DNA of 64,000 nt, from positions 21,489 through 85,488 of the forward strand of contig NZ_JADVKT010000010.1 in assembly GCF_016508255.1 (NCBI RefSeq), read 5' to 3'. A program made the position numbers and the translations under genes. Below the pieces are notes generated by a model. It was not told where the DNA came from. It saw only the letters and a program-made list of their open reading frames with translations, and made no database searches. Shown in pieces: positions 49,356 to 58,045 of the stretch (position 1 is the first letter of the stretch; the number at the start of each line of letters is the position of its first letter). The DNA comes from Acinetobacter calcoaceticus (GTDB taxonomy: Bacteria > Pseudomonadota > Gammaproteobacteria > Pseudomonadales > Moraxellaceae).

Positions 49356-50485
49356 GGTGGCTCAGTAAAATAAAAAAGAGTATATCACTTGCCGAAGCTC
49401 AACAAACAAAGTTGTTTCCTACAGCATACCGAAATCAAAATTCTTCCTATTTTTTTACGAAAAACGGGCGTTGGCAACACTTATTCGAATTAATTATCGC
49501 AAGTAATGTTTTGGCAGTGGTCTTGGCATTGGCTGAAGCACAGTCTTGGCAAGCATTAAGCAGTGGGCGCCTTTTACAATACATCGTTTTTATTAACTGG
49601 GTAATATTGTCGTTTTTTACTTTGGTTGAGCGCCTTCAAGGTTTTTTTAGCAGTTTACGTCAAGAATTTGCCTTGGCTATCGGTTTTGTCATGCTGCAAG
49701 GTATTGTTGTTTTGACCACTTTAATGAGTAATTTTTTTCAGTTTGGCCTTTTAAATAAACATGCTTCTTTAACCCATGACTGGAGTATTTATTTTACCAA
49801 TGTGCCTTTATATCTAAGCTATGGAATATTACTTGGGGCTTTTTGTTTACGTTATTTATATGTCAGAGAACAGTGGCTACATCAGCAATATGCAGAGTTA
49901 AATGCCCGTATTCAGGCCATGCAAGCGCGAATTCATCCTCATTTTTTGTTTAATAGTTTAAATAATGTGGTGAGTTTAATTGCGATAGATCCAGATAAAG
50001 CTGAAGGGATGTTGATTAGCCTGTCACGTTTATTTCGTGCGAGCTTCCAAGAATTAAAGTTGGTAAGTTTGCATGAAGAAATCGAGCTGAGTAAACAATA
50101 TCTAATGATTGAACAGGTGCGTTTGGGAGAACGTTTAAAAGTAGATTGGAAAGTTGAGCTTTCATCTGTGCAACTGAAGCAGATCACGATCCCTTTGTTG
50201 ACATTACAACCTTTGCTAGAAAATAGTATTTTTCATGGGGTAGAACCAATGATGGGGAAAGCAACTATAGGGGTATTGGTTGAAATATTGCAAAATCAGG
50301 TCAGTATAGTCATTACCAACCCATATACAGACGATACAATAAATTCACGGAAAGGGCATGGAATCGCGCTTGAAAATGTAAAACAACGCCTGAAAGCATA
50401 TTATGGGAACTCCGTTCGATTTCAGGTTTATAAAGGTGAAACCTTATATACCACCATTATGAGCTATCAATATCAAACAAAATAA
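49346..50485 (+). CDS. algZ: LytS/AlgZ-type sensor histidine kinase
   Basis: The frame opens with a TTG at 49340, but GGGGGA at 49333-49338 suits the ATG at 49346. The roughly 379-residue protein has four hydrophobic helices (about residues 45-170), then a His_kinase domain with the motif [16 protein letters not shown] near residue 192 and an ATPase domain ending with [14 protein letters not shown]. This is the unorthodox AlgZ/FimS family, partner of LytTR regulators. The argH-algZ-algR-hemC order equals that of P. aeruginosa, where the pair controls pili and alginate. Acinetobacter targets are unknown. Confidence 0.85.
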   Translation: MWSWWLSKIKKSISLAEAQQTKLFPTAYRNQNSSYFFTKNGRWQHLFELIIASNVLAVVLALAEAQSWQALSSGRLLQYIVFINWVILSFFTLVERLQGFFSSLRQEFALAIGFVMLQGIVVLTTLMSNFFQFGLLNKHASLTHDWSIYFTNVPLYLSYGILLGAFCLRYLYVREQWLHQQYAELNARIQAMQARIHPHFLFNSLNNVVSLIAIDPDKAEGMLISLSRLFRASFQELKLVSLHEEIELSKQYLMIEQVRLGERLKVDWKVELSSVQLKQITIPLLTLQPLLENSIFHGVEPMMGKATIGVLVEILQNQVSIVITNPYTDDTINSRKGHGIALENVKQRLKAYYGNSVRFQVYKGETLYTTIMSYQYQTK

Positions 50486-50545
50486 TAAGTTAGTCAGAGT
50501 TAACCATAAAAACATGGATCAAGTTAACGGTGACAAGGAGGACAA

Positions 50546-51286
50546 ATGAAGGTGCTGATTTGTGATGACGAGCCTCTTGCAGTGGAGCGATTATCACGTT
50601 TAGTTTCAAAGATGGGACATGAAGTTGTATCAACGGCTTATCATGGACAGGAAGCCTTGGAACAGGCGCGGCTTCATCAACCAGATGTAATCTTACTTGA
50701 TATTCAAATGCCAGGTATGAATGGGCTTGTCTGTGCAGAACAGTTAAGTCAGCTAAATCCTCGACCTGCGATTGTATTCTGTACGGCCTATGATCAGCAT
50801 GCATTGGAAGCATTTAAATCTCAGGCTCAAGCATATCTTCTTAAACCAATTGATCCTCAGGAACTTGAACAAGTTTTTAGTCAACTGACTCAGCTTACAC
50901 AAGCGCAGCTCAATGCTTTGCCACAACATGATTTTTTACATGATCTAAAAACACAGCGGCATCAAATTGCTGCAAAAACCTATCGTGGGGTTGAGCTGAT
51001 TCCTGTTGAGAATATCTATTATTTTTTAGCAGATCAGAAATATGTGACTGTGCGTCATCAAAATGGCAGTGTATTAATTGATGAAACTTTAAAAGAACTT
51101 GAAACCGAATTTGAAGATCAATTCATTCGTATTCATCGTAATGCATTGGTTGCGGTTGCATATTTAGAAGGACTCGAGCTGGTCAGTTCAGGGCAATATC
51201 AGGTTCGATTACGTGGTTTAGATGAGCGACTCTCAGTGAGTCGTCGACATTTATCTACGCTTAGAGAGCGGATACACCAGCTTTAA
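50546..51286 (+). CDS. algR: LytTR-family response regulator AlgR
   Basis: The 246-residue regulator has an N-terminal receiver (KVLICDDEPLAVERL; phospho-acceptor in VILLDIQMPGMNG near residue 54; LLKPIDP near 106) and a C-terminal LytTR DNA-binding domain (IPVENIYYFLADQKYVTVRH to FIRIHRNALVAV). A strong AAGGAGG precedes the start. It follows its kinase gene by 60 bases and precedes hemC. The equivalent Pseudomonas protein regulates virulence genes; the Acinetobacter regulon is not evident from this window. Confidence 0.88.
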   Translation: MKVLICDDEPLAVERLSRLVSKMGHEVVSTAYHGQEALEQARLHQPDVILLDIQMPGMNGLVCAEQLSQLNPRPAIVFCTAYDQHALEAFKSQAQAYLLKPIDPQELEQVFSQLTQLTQAQLNALPQHDFLHDLKTQRHQIAAKTYRGVELIPVENIYYFLADQKYVTVRHQNGSVLIDETLKELETEFEDQFIRIHRNALVAVAYLEGLELVSSGQYQVRLRGLDERLSVSRRHLSTLRERIHQL

Positions 51287-51374
51287 CTTATTTTGCGGTT
51301 GAGATTTTACTTGCAATTTTAAAGGATCAAGTTAAGTTTAGGGTGTATTGTTTGACCAGCCCATGTTTGAATTT

Positions 51375-52292
51375 ATGAAAACCTTGAAAATTGCTACACG
51401 ACAAAGCCCACTTGCTCTTTGGCAGGCAGAACACATTCGTGCCCGTTTACAGGAGCTTCACCCAGATTTAACAGTGGAGTTGGTTAAGTTTGTTACGCAG
51501 GGCGATAAAATATTAGATACACCTTTAGCAAAAATTGGGGGAAAAGGGCTGTTCGTTAAAGAGTTAGAAGCAGCACTTTTAGATGGGCGTGCGGACTTAG
51601 CTGTACATTCGATGAAAGATGTCCCTATGGCTCTGCCAGAAGGCTTAACTTTAGCTGTAATTTGCGAACGTGAAGACCCTTTAGATGCTTTCGTTTCAAA
51701 TCAATTTGAAAAATTTGATGATCTACCTCAAGGTGCAAAAGTGGGTACATCAAGTTTACGTCGTAAATCTCAGATTTTAAAACAACGCCCTGATTTACAG
51801 ATTATTGATTTACGTGGAAATGTTGGAACACGTTTAGCGAAGCTAGATGATGGTCAATATGATGCGATTATTTTGGCAAGTGCTGGTTTGAAGCGTTTGG
51901 GGTTATCAGAGCGTATTCGTCATTGTTTAACACCAGACATTAGTTTGCCTGCGGTGGGTCAAGGTGCATTAGGCTTAGAATGCCGTGCAGCTGACCAAGA
52001 TGTATTAGCTTTAATTCAACCGTTATTACACGAAGAGACAGATGTTTGTGTACGTGCTGAGCGAGCATTTAATGCTTATCTTGAAGGCGGTTGTCAGGTA
52101 CCAATTGCAGGTTATGCAACATTACAATACGGCAAAATTCATATTGAAGGGCGTGTCGGAAGCCCTGATGGCCAAACATTATTACGTGCTGAACTGACAG
52201 ATGAAGCCAGCAATGCTCAGCAATTGGGTGAAAACCTTGCTCGAAACTTACTTGATCAAGGTGCTGGCGAGCTATTAAAGGCTCTCTACTAA
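51375..52292 (+). CDS. hemC: Hydroxymethylbilane synthase (porphobilinogen deaminase)
   Basis: The roughly 305-residue enzyme joins four porphobilinogens into hydroxymethylbilane. [15 protein letters not shown] lies at the N-terminus, [12 protein letters not shown] near residue 128 and the dipyrromethane-cofactor cysteine in [12 protein letters not shown] (near 241). The frame is open to a TTG at 51348, with ATGs at 51363 and 51375. I chose the last because [12 protein letters not shown] is the usual N-terminus, though the best Shine-Dalgarno-like sequence (AGGG) is further upstream, so the start is uncertain. It is followed 3 bases later by hemD. Confidence 0.93.
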   Translation: MKTLKIATRQSPLALWQAEHIRARLQELHPDLTVELVKFVTQGDKILDTPLAKIGGKGLFVKELEAALLDGRADLAVHSMKDVPMALPEGLTLAVICEREDPLDAFVSNQFEKFDDLPQGAKVGTSSLRRKSQILKQRPDLQIIDLRGNVGTRLAKLDDGQYDAIILASAGLKRLGLSERIRHCLTPDISLPAVGQGALGLECRAADQDVLALIQPLLHEETDVCVRAERAFNAYLEGGCQVPIAGYATLQYGKIHIEGRVGSPDGQTLLRAELTDEASNAQQLGENLARNLLDQGAGELLKALY

Positions 52293-52295
52293 ATT

Positions 52296-53063
52296 ATGTT
52301 GTTTATTAATACTCGACCTGATTCTCGAGCTGCAGAATTAACAGAAGTTTTGCAAAATGAAGGTTATCAGGTTGAGTCTTTACCTCTTTTAGAACTCGTT
52401 GCTAAACCCTTTTCCGAACATTTACTTCAGCTTTACCAACAATTAGTTAAGGCGCAAGCTATTGTTGTTGTTAGTCCAACCGCTGTTGAGGTGGGGGTTA
52501 AATATTTGCTGCAAAGTGGTTTAAAGCTAGCTGATTTGAAGCATATTCAATGGATTGCCGTCGGGCAGGCAACGGCCAATTGTCTAAATGAGTATGGAAT
52601 AGAAGCACATATTCCAGATGTTGAAACCTCTGAGGGGATGTTAAGTCTACCTATTCTCCATAATATGAAGCAGGCAGGTAGTGTCGCTTTTTGGCGAGGA
52701 GAGGGTGGACGTCAATTTATGATGGAGACCTTGCAACAGCATGGAATTCAGATTTTAAATTTCGTTTTATATCATCGGCAGTGCCCAGAAACCTCATTTT
52801 CCACATTCAAACATCTGACACAGAATTCAAATTATAATTTAAATAAATGGCTGGTCTTAATTACGAGTGAGGCGAGCTGGAAGTATTGGTTAGAGCTTTG
52901 TTTAAAAAATAATGTACAACCTGATTGTGTATATTTGGTTTTAGGACCACGTCTTTTTCAAATTGTTAAAGCATATCGCGATCAGCAACAGGCTCATTTT
53001 CACATTATTCAACTTGAAAATTTATCGCCTTCGGGGATGATTCATCACATTCAGGCATTATAA
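52296..53063 (+). CDS. hemD: Uroporphyrinogen-III synthase
   Basis: The 255-residue enzyme cyclises hydroxymethylbilane with inversion of ring D. Sequence conservation in HemD is low, but LFINTRPDSRAAELTEVL at the start, VVVSPTAVEVGVKYL (near 53), IAVGQATANCL (near 86) and LITSEASWKYWLEL in the second domain fit the two-domain fold. Position immediately after hemC, by three bases, and before hemX/hemY-type genes supports it strongly. Confidence 0.88.
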   Translation: MLFINTRPDSRAAELTEVLQNEGYQVESLPLLELVAKPFSEHLLQLYQQLVKAQAIVVVSPTAVEVGVKYLLQSGLKLADLKHIQWIAVGQATANCLNEYGIEAHIPDVETSEGMLSLPILHNMKQAGSVAFWRGEGGRQFMMETLQQHGIQILNFVLYHRQCPETSFSTFKHLTQNSNYNLNKWLVLITSEASWKYWLELCLKNNVQPDCVYLVLGPRLFQIVKAYRDQQQAHFHIIQLENLSPSGMIHHIQAL

Positions 53064-53071
53064 GGATTCAT

Positions 53072-53914
53072 ATGAGAAAACTTGTTTCTATCATCATTTT
53101 ACTGGGCGTGGCTTGGTTGGCTAAGCTCAGTTACGATATGTGGCAAATTTCTCGTACTGTTCCCGAGCTTAAGCAAAGTCTGCTTCAATCAGAACAGCAT
53201 TATGCCAATCTAAATGATCAATTGGTTGCTTTACAACGGCAGTTACAGAATCAACCCGTAAATACAGGCAATAACCTCAGTTCCGTGGCTCATCCAGATG
53301 CCCCGCCAACAGGTATTGTGCCTACAGTTTTAATTAAACAAAAGTTAGATTTAATTCAATTTGCAATTGATCAGCAACAATTGATTTACGCAGTTGATCA
53401 ATTAAACCAATTGCAGCAATCCCTTGTGCACTATGAAATTGCCCCTGCATTGCAACATAGCTTGAATCAATCGCTTGAGCAGGATAAACAGGCAGTTCAG
53501 CAATTCACATTGGCCCAAAATCAACGCCATCAGTTGATTGATGATTTATTGCAGACGATTGATAAAAATATTCAGCAAGCCTTAGTCAAGCCTAAACTTG
53601 AGATGGATCAATCAGAAGCTGTCTCTTGGTGGAAAAAATGGTTCCGTATAGAAAAAGTAGAAACCCCATCTATTAATTTAATGAATCGAAGTGTAGTACT
53701 GAAAGAAGTGCAATTAAGATTATTAATTGCTGAACAAGCACTCAATCAAGGGAGCATGGCAGAGTACCAAAATGAGTTGCAATCTGTGATGCAAAAGCTA
53801 GATGAAATGCCTGATGCAACGAGTCAGCAATTAAAAAAACGTATTGCTAAAGTGGCACATTTATCTGTAGTGCCTGTTCCTAAATTATCTACACTTGGTC
53901 TAATTGGCTCATAA
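53072..53914 (+). CDS. hemX: HemX-like membrane-anchored coiled-coil protein
   Basis: The 280-residue protein has one N-terminal transmembrane helix (LVSIIILLGVAWLA), a coiled coil (about residues 30-65), a Pro/Asn linker and a Gln-rich helical domain ending in a conserved-looking WWKKWFRI segment near 186. It lies 8 bases after hemD and before hemY, where Proteobacteria carry HemX. E. coli HemX is a fusion-like uroporphyrinogen methyltransferase-related protein; this one shows no methyltransferase motif, so the true role in heme synthesis is uncertain and no catalysis should be inferred. Confidence 0.7.
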   Translation: MRKLVSIIILLGVAWLAKLSYDMWQISRTVPELKQSLLQSEQHYANLNDQLVALQRQLQNQPVNTGNNLSSVAHPDAPPTGIVPTVLIKQKLDLIQFAIDQQQLIYAVDQLNQLQQSLVHYEIAPALQHSLNQSLEQDKQAVQQFTLAQNQRHQLIDDLLQTIDKNIQQALVKPKLEMDQSEAVSWWKKWFRIEKVETPSINLMNRSVVLKEVQLRLLIAEQALNQGSMAEYQNELQSVMQKLDEMPDATSQQLKKRIAKVAHLSVVPVPKLSTLGLIGS

Positions 53915-53923
53915 GGAGGAGAT

Positions 53924-55117
53924 ATGAAACACCTCCTGTCGGTTTATTTCGTAATCAGCTTAATACTCTTTGCAGCTTTAGCTTTATTTAGTTATGGCTA
54001 TGGAATGGGGTATGTTTATATCTACTGGCGACAGTTGCAGTTACAAACAAATGTCTGGGGTTTAACCCTTACTTTTGTCGTGGTTAGTTTTATTGCTCAA
54101 CTCATATGGCTTTGGGTTAAACGTTATTCCTCTCGTGAGCAGAGAAAAAGTGAAAACATCTTCCAATTTAAAAATCTTCATCCCTATGAACAATTAGGTA
54201 TTGTCTGGTTATTAGAGGCCGCCGAAGACCAACGTGTTTTTATTGAACGTGTTTTTACTCAATCAGGACTTTTAAAAAATATTATTGATGCCAAGTTTTT
54301 AGTTTTAAACGGAGACTATCCAAAAGCATTAGAGGCTTTAGACCAGTCACCACCCATGGCATTTGAATTGGCAGAGTTACAGCGAATAGAAATCTTTTTA
54401 GCCCAAAACGAAGCTGACCGAGCGTTAACTCATCTTGAGTTTTTATACCAGCATCAGCTATCGCCTTGGCTTGAGGAAATAGAAACTGCCTACCAGCAGA
54501 GATTAACTGCTTTATGGGGGCAATTGGCCCTGCAACATCCATGGGTATATTTACGATCAATGAAGTATGGATTGTTAGATGCGGAGCACCGTGATTTATG
54601 GTTGCAGCAACTTCTTCAGCAGTTTGATCAAGCGTCTATTGATGACCTATATGCCTTACAACAACGTTATCTGGATTTAGAGTCCGAGATTCAAACTCGA
54701 CCATATAGCAGTAAGTTGTTATGGCTCAAACTATTGGCGCGTATGCCCGATATGAGCATGCAGCATGCAGCCTTAACACTACACTTATTAAAAGAGCAGT
54801 TTGATCCAGAAGTGTTTTACCTGTGGTTTCAGCAACAATTGCTTAAACAGGTTCCAGACTATGCTGATGTCGAAGAAAAAATTATTGAATTTGAAAATCA
54901 ATATATGAATTTGCCAGTTTTAACCTTCGCAAAATGGCATGTCTATATGGCAACTGGACGTCAAGCAGAAGCTGAAACATTATTATCATTATATCCAGAT
55001 AATATTTTAATGAGTTATTTACGTATTAAGTCCACGCTTAATGAAGATGAAGTGTTAATCAAACAGTTAAACCTAATCTTTGAAAATGATGCGAATTTTT
55101 TAAAATTTAAAATATGA
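53924..55117 (+). CDS. hemY: HemY-like TPR membrane protein
   Basis: The 397-residue protein has two N-terminal transmembrane helices (residues 5-25 and 40-64), the HemY_N layout, with GYGMGYVYIYWRQLQLQTN between them, then helical tetratricopeptide-like repeats to the end (for example DYPKALEALDQSPP and ATGRQAEAETLLSLYPDN). A GGAGGAG ribosome-binding site precedes it. It forms the hemC-D-X-Y operon. HemY of E. coli belongs to the same family and is of unclear function; this is not the protoporphyrinogen oxidase named HemY in Bacillus. Confidence 0.72.
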   Translation: MKHLLSVYFVISLILFAALALFSYGYGMGYVYIYWRQLQLQTNVWGLTLTFVVVSFIAQLIWLWVKRYSSREQRKSENIFQFKNLHPYEQLGIVWLLEAAEDQRVFIERVFTQSGLLKNIIDAKFLVLNGDYPKALEALDQSPPMAFELAELQRIEIFLAQNEADRALTHLEFLYQHQLSPWLEEIETAYQQRLTALWGQLALQHPWVYLRSMKYGLLDAEHRDLWLQQLLQQFDQASIDDLYALQQRYLDLESEIQTRPYSSKLLWLKLLARMPDMSMQHAALTLHLLKEQFDPEVFYLWFQQQLLKQVPDYADVEEKIIEFENQYMNLPVLTFAKWHVYMATGRQAEAETLLSLYPDNILMSYLRIKSTLNEDEVLIKQLNLIFENDANFLKFKI

Positions 55118-55124
55118 GGCAAAA

Positions 55125-55565
55125 ATGAAAGAACTGTCTGTCTACCCGATAATATATGAACAGAAAGTAGCGTGGGGAGATATGGACGCTTTTGGTCATG
55201 TCAATAATGTACAATATTATCGATATATTGAAAGCTCCCGTATTTTATATATGGAGGCTATAAATATATTGACTCCTGAATTATATACTGTTGTTGCATC
55301 AAGCCAGTGTAAATATTTAAAGCCAGTTTTCTATCCAGATGTATTAAAAGTGGGGGTTCGCGTGGAAGAGCTCCGTAATAGTGCATTTCGTATGGCTTAT
55401 ATATTATGGAGCGAGACACAACAACAAATCGTGGCAACTGCTGAAGCTGTTATGGTATGTGTAGATAAATTAACAGAACGAAAATGTGAAATACCTCAGG
55501 AAATAAAACAAAAAATTATTGAGCTAGAAAAAACAGTTGGACATGACTTAATACATTTATCTTAA
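55125..55565 (+). CDS. Acyl-CoA thioesterase, hotdog fold (4HBT/YbgC-like)
   Basis: The 146-residue protein shows the 4-hydroxybenzoyl-CoA thioesterase motif WGDMDAFGHVNNVQYYRYIESSR (residues 18-40), whose Asp and His-Asn-Asn surround the active site. Length is typical for a single hotdog. It starts 7 bases after hemY and may be the last gene of the operon, but a functional link with heme is not apparent. The acyl substrate is unknown. Confidence 0.82.
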   Translation: MKELSVYPIIYEQKVAWGDMDAFGHVNNVQYYRYIESSRILYMEAINILTPELYTVVASSQCKYLKPVFYPDVLKVGVRVEELRNSAFRMAYILWSETQQQIVATAEAVMVCVDKLTERKCEIPQEIKQKIIELEKTVGHDLIHLS

Positions 55566-55758
55566 AAAAATATTAATAAAATATATTTCATTTATAATTG
55601 ATAATGTAATTAAAAGGTAATTTTTTGGGTTATTCTGATGAACTCGGCTTTCAAACTATTGCTTATTGAATAGATTATAAATAATATTGGTCTTGATTTT
55701 ATGTTTTTAAATTTTGTCTGTATTATTTGAATTGTCTGTAAGACTGGAGTATTTATTA

Positions 55759-56085
55759 ATGAAACCGGATATCAGTGAATTATCTGTTGAAGAGTTAAAA
55801 CGCTTACAAGAAGAAGCGGAAGCTTTAATTGCAAGTAAAAAAGATCAAGCGATTGAAGATGCATATAATCAAATTAACGAGATTGCTGAAAAAGTAGGAT
55901 TTACTGTTGAACAGCTTCTTGAGTTTGGTGCTCAAAAACGTAAGAAAACTACACGTAAATCTGTTGAGCCTCGTTACCGCAACAAAAACAATTCTGAAGA
56001 GACTTGGACTGGTCGCGGTAAACAACCACGTTGGTTAGTTGCTGAAATCGAAAAAGGTGCAAAACTTGAAGATTTCTTAATCTAA
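55759..56085 (+). CDS. hns: H-NS-family nucleoid-associated protein
   Basis: The 108-residue protein has an N-terminal oligomerisation coiled coil (ISELSVEELKRLQEEAEALIASKK, residues 4-27) and a C-terminal DNA-binding domain with YRNKNNSEETWTGRGKQPRWL (near 75-95), which contains the TWTGRGxxPRW core of H-NS/MvaT-type minor-groove binders. The longer frame from 55714 adds 15 residues; TGGAG before the ATG at 55759 favours the shorter form. H-NS silences AT-rich foreign genes in Acinetobacter. It is monocistronic with a terminator. Confidence 0.9.
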   Translation: MKPDISELSVEELKRLQEEAEALIASKKDQAIEDAYNQINEIAEKVGFTVEQLLEFGAQKRKKTTRKSVEPRYRNKNNSEETWTGRGKQPRWLVAEIEKGAKLEDFLI

Positions 56086-56100
56086 TTGTATTGCCGATAT

Positions 56101-56132
56101 AAAAAGCCAAGCAAATTTGCTTGGCTTTTTTA
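56101..56132 (+). terminator. Intrinsic terminator after hns
   Basis: The stem AAAAAGCCAAGC/GCTTGGCTTTTTT with a short loop lies 16 bases after the stop. Confidence 0.85.
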
Positions 56133-56290
56133 TGCGTGAAAATATCTAAAATTTTGCTGTAAATATTATTTAAGAAATTGAGTGTCTAAATTCATCTTTA
56201 AATACATTGTTGAGATCAAATGTGCATTTAGTTAGTCGAATAACAAGTTTTCATGATTTTGTCATACGTTCAACTTATAGTCTTAATACC

Positions 56291-56319
56291 GAAGCCAAGC
56301 CTGATTGCTTGGTTTTTTT
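56291..56319 (+). terminator. Second terminator-like hairpin before gspN
   Basis: The stem CCAAGC/GCTTGG with a six-base loop is followed by TTTTTTT. It lies about 160 bases after the hns terminator and 100 before gspN. Confidence 0.65.
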
Positions 56320-56418
56320 ATATGAAGTGAATTGGCGATGTTGAAAAAGTATGCATAATGTCAGACTAGGGAGCTACTCTCAAAATAAGGACGATAATTT
56401 GCATGTTGGTAAGGCTGA

Positions 56419-57162
56419 ATGAAGAAAAAGTCTAAGCAATGGAAGTGGTGGTTATTTGCCCTCATTGCATTTTTAATTTTTATTATTTTACAGATCCCGG
56501 CGACGTGGCTTATTTCTAAATTTTCAAAGAATAATCAAACTCTACACAATGTAAGTGGAAATATCTGGCAAGGCCAAGCAGATTGGCGGAGCGGTACTTT
56601 GAGAGGCTCGATTCATTGGAAAACTAGACCTCTAGACCTATTTTTATTAAGGTTCGCTGCTGATGTAGATATCCATAGTGGAAATACCCAATTATCTGGG
56701 GTAATGGCCTACGGGGTTGGTAAAAAAGTACTTGTAAGGGCAATGAATGGTCAGATTGCACCTGAAACATTAAAACAAATTGTGAACTGGCAATGGCCTG
56801 TGAATAGTATCCAGTTAAAAAATATTGATTTTAATTATAAAAAAGAGCAAGGTTTCGCTGCAGTTGATGGTCAATTACATTGGGGTGGTGGTGCTTTAAT
56901 TTATAATATGGGTGACCGTCAAGACCGGATGAATATGCCTTCATTGAATGGGCAATTAACGGATCAAAATGGTCAATTACAGATTGATATACGTGATCAA
57001 CGCAGTCAAAAAATGGCAAATCTTCTATTAGATGCCAATATGATGCTTGATGTGCAGCTTACACAAAGATTATTACTGAATGTTCCATCTTATGATGGAA
57101 AAGCTGGTTTAGATACGTTTGTCATTAGTTCTCGCCAACCGTTATTACAAGGTGGTCACTAA
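56419..57162 (+). CDS. gspN: Type II secretion system protein N
   Basis: The 247-residue protein has a single N-terminal membrane helix (WWLFALIAFLIFIILQIPATWL) and a beta-rich periplasmic domain, the layout of GspN. LHNVSGNIWQGQADWRSGTL after the helix is characteristic of the family. It is an accessory T2SS component, not conserved in every system. The stop overlaps the gspC start by one base, giving gspN-gspC-gspD. The rest of the T2SS (E, F, G-K, L-M) is not in the window; in Acinetobacter T2SS genes are dispersed. Confidence 0.88.
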   Translation: MKKKSKQWKWWLFALIAFLIFIILQIPATWLISKFSKNNQTLHNVSGNIWQGQADWRSGTLRGSIHWKTRPLDLFLLRFAADVDIHSGNTQLSGVMAYGVGKKVLVRAMNGQIAPETLKQIVNWQWPVNSIQLKNIDFNYKKEQGFAAVDGQLHWGGGALIYNMGDRQDRMNMPSLNGQLTDQNGQLQIDIRDQRSQKMANLLLDANMMLDVQLTQRLLLNVPSYDGKAGLDTFVISSRQPLLQGGH

Positions 57163-58004
57163 TGAAAACGTGGATAGATAAATTACAGCAACTCCAATGG
57201 CAAAAATTAGATCGACTCAGCGTAGTTGTACTTGCCATTTTAATTTTATGGTTGTGCTGGAAATTAGCTTCACTATTTTGGTGGGTTGTTGCACCTCCAC
57301 AAATGATGCAGTTTGATCGGGTAGAGCTCGGCTCTCAGCAACCGCAAATACCAAACATTAGTACTTTTTCACTTTTTAATGAACCTTCTGCCAATGCGGC
57401 TCAAGAAAATGTGAATCTAGAATTACAGGGTGTGATGGTTGGTTATCCGAACCGATTTTCTTCTGCCGTCATTAAATTTGATAATACGGCTGACCGGTAT
57501 CGAGTTGGTGAAACCATTGGTTCTACTTCTTACCAGTTGGCAGAGGTTTATTGGGACCATGTGGTGTTGCGTCAAGGAAATGGCAGTACCCGTGAACTTC
57601 AGTTCAAAGGTTTGCCAAATGGTTTATATCAGCCTATGACTCCTGCAACTACACCGCAAACTGCTGCTACTACACCATCTCAACCTGCAGCCCCTGTGAA
57701 TACGACCCAACAGGCCTTAGGACAGGCGATTCAGCAGATGCAAGGTAACCGAGAGCAGTACCTCAAAGATATGGGGGTAAGCGGGAATTCAAGTGAAGGT
57801 TTTGAAGTTACAGAACGTACACCCACTGCGCTTCGAAATAAGTTAGGTTTAAGGCCGGGTGACCGGATTGTTTCTTTAAATGGTCAAACGGTTGGGCAAG
57901 GACAAACGGATGTGCAGTTACTTGAACAGGCTCGTCGAGCTGGGCAAGTGAAAATAGAAATAAAACGTGGTGATCAAGTGATGACCATACAACAAAATTT
58001 TTAG
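57162..58004 (+). CDS. gspC: Type II secretion system protein C
   Basis: The 280-residue inner-membrane protein connects the assembly platform with the GspD secretin. One transmembrane helix (LSVVVLAILILWLCWKLASLFWWVV), the homology region (about residues 70-150, with NLELQGVMVGYPNRFSSAVI), a Pro/Thr/Ala-rich linker (158-180) and a C-terminal PDZ domain (about 195-280, with LGLRPGDRIVSLNGQTV). GspD follows after 41 bases. Confidence 0.9.
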   Translation: MKTWIDKLQQLQWQKLDRLSVVVLAILILWLCWKLASLFWWVVAPPQMMQFDRVELGSQQPQIPNISTFSLFNEPSANAAQENVNLELQGVMVGYPNRFSSAVIKFDNTADRYRVGETIGSTSYQLAEVYWDHVVLRQGNGSTRELQFKGLPNGLYQPMTPATTPQTAATTPSQPAAPVNTTQQALGQAIQQMQGNREQYLKDMGVSGNSSEGFEVTERTPTALRNKLGLRPGDRIVSLNGQTVGQGQTDVQLLEQARRAGQVKIEIKRGDQVMTIQQNF

Positions 58005-58045
58005 TGATAACACGTCACCATAAGAGTTAGGAAATATCGCAAGTT

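Larger units (their letters stand above)
56086..56418. other. Intergenic region hns-gspN with two terminator-like hairpins
   Basis: Besides the hns terminator there is a second one at 56291-56319 sharing the same CCAAGC/GCTTGG stem. The AT-rich 150 bases between them have no ORF with coding character. A TTGTCA element at about 56259 lies before the second hairpin but would give a transcript of only some 30 nt. Confidence 0.5.
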
